Below are positions 12,549-13,274 of a stretch of 13,274 nucleotides of DNA, piece by piece. The position numbers were made by a program, and so were the translations under genes. The notes beneath the pieces are model-generated. The model worked only from the letters and a program-made list of their open reading frames with translations. It searched no databases and was not told the origin of the DNA. Numbering within the stretch: position 1 is the first letter of the stretch; each line of letters opens with the position of its first letter. This stretch comes from an uncultured Bacteroides sp. (GTDB lineage: Bacteria > Bacteroidota > Bacteroidia > Bacteroidales > Bacteroidaceae), in contig CAAFTU010000066.1 of the NCBI GenBank assembly GCA_900766005.1, positions 1 through 13,274 on the forward strand. Direction: 5' to 3'.

Positions 12549-13274
12549 TTATTTATCTAATTCTGCATCATTTATACGTATTATCCAGCCGTTTACTTGC
12601 ATTTGTAAACATATGTAAGGTTTCTGCGGATCCTCTGTCGGGCTCAGGAAAAATATCAGGTTATAGCGGTCTTGCCTGTCAAGATATTCTTGTGGAGGCA
12701 TGTAGGTTGTTTCGACATTACGCGACAGAAGCAGATAGGGTGTCAGCGGAATATCGAAAATCTCTTTTCCACTAGGTTGATAGATTAACCGTAGGCGGGT
12801 GTCGTCATTCTCCATCAATCTCAATGTATTCATTCCGGCATGTACTACCTGTATGTCTTCCAGATTGGCGCTTTCCTGCATGAAGGGAAGATAGCAGGTG
12901 AAAACGGAGTCTGTCGGAGTGTTCCGGTGATCCATGCATCCGTTGCGGGCTGTCAGCTCCAGACGGAAATCATCTGTATCCAGAGGGGCGGCCGACTGGC
13001 TTTGCAATATGCAGCTCAGAATATTCGTGTTTTTAGTAAGAGAGAGAGCCAAAACCTGATATTCGCCGCTGATATGCACGTTGTCCAGCCGCCCGTGGAA
13101 TAGAGATGAAAGTTTTTCGGATTGTTCTCCCACCTCATTGCGTAACAGTGTCAGTGAAGTGGGAGTATGCCGGTAAAGTGAGTCTGCCAATCCTGCCCAG
13201 ACCAGAAAGGTGTAATCTCCCTGAGGCAGGGAGGGGACTTGGATTGTACATTCATTTTGATGGAATGTAAGACT
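12549..13274 (-). CDS. FimB/Mfa2-family fimbrial subunit (partial)
   Basis: The frame is open to the right edge with no start inside the window; at least 241 residues are visible. The first visible part (IQVPSLPQGDYTFLVWAGL) is typical of FimB/Mfa2 (DUF1812-like) proteins, which cap or anchor Bacteroidales fimbriae to the cell surface. The C-terminus (YNLIFFLSPTEDPQKPYICLQMQVNGWIIRINDAELDK) also fits the family. A TTG at 13190 is not the start, because the frame and the homology-like motif continue upstream. It lies 41 nt before the recombinase start on the same strand and may share its transcript. The signal peptide is outside the window. Confidence 0.72.
   Translation of the reverse strand, partial: SLTFHQNECTIQVPSLPQGDYTFLVWAGLADSLYRHTPTSLTLLRNEVGEQSEKLSSLFHGRLDNVHISGEYQVLALSLTKNTNILSCILQSQSAAPLDTDDFRLELTARNGCMDHRNTPTDSVFTCYLPFMQESANLEDIQVVHAGMNTLRLMENDDTRLRLIYQPSGKEIFDIPLTPYLLLSRNVETTYMPPQEYLDRQDRYNLIFFLSPTEDPQKPYICLQMQVNGWIIRINDAELDK

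Overview
The window looks like a Bacteroidales gut commensal chromosome, most likely Bacteroides or Phocaeicola. Promoters follow the Bacteroidales pattern (TTTG or TTG, about 19-20 bp, then TAnnTTTG) and Shine-Dalgarno sequences are weak. It carries Bacteroidales-specific families: a UpxY-type antiterminator, DUF4248, a smalltalk-like peptide, a FimB/Mfa2 fimbrial subunit, and a tyrosine recombinase beside an invertible promoter. No rRNA, tRNA or CRISPR array was seen.

Left part (1-1760, minus strand): a UpxY-type NusG paralogue with its own promoter and leader hairpin starts a leftward unit. It continues into an overlapping MntA/HepT toxin-antitoxin pair, then a short ORF that appears cut by the end of an IS66-like element at about position 89. 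This is probably the start of a polysaccharide operon that continues off the left edge.

Middle (1815-6312): a conserved module that commonly sits beside Bacteroides capsule loci. It holds a small Lys/Glu-rich ORF, a large primase/helicase-like protein (BT4734/VirE N-terminal plus DUF3987-like), DUF4248 (minus strand), an HU-like DNA-binding protein, a smalltalk-like peptide and an amidase. Its non-coding DNA is structured: a nested inverted repeat just upstream of the primase promoter, a 23-nt inverted repeat linking the interior and the 3' end of the primase gene, and an iteron-like array of four 21-22 bp direct repeats with a 17-bp hairpin after the primase.

Right part (6421-11490, minus strand): a three-gene surface-polysaccharide module, in transcription order an initiating sugar-phosphate transferase (WcaJ-like), an outer-membrane export lipoprotein (Wza-like) and a Wzz/BY-kinase fusion (Wzc-like) with a tyrosine-rich tail. 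It ends at a long hairpin shared with the convergent amidase gene. Upstream lies a 322-bp inverton with perfect 25-bp inverted repeats. Its only good promoter points away from the operon, so the operon appears to be OFF in this assembly. Next to it is the likely invertase, a tyrosine recombinase whose catalytic motif is encoded across a run of eight C. Upstream again is a FimB/Mfa2-like gene that runs off the right edge.

Read together, a DNA switch controls the start and export steps of a surface polysaccharide. A separate UpxY-led operon and a replication- or phage-like module sit beside it.
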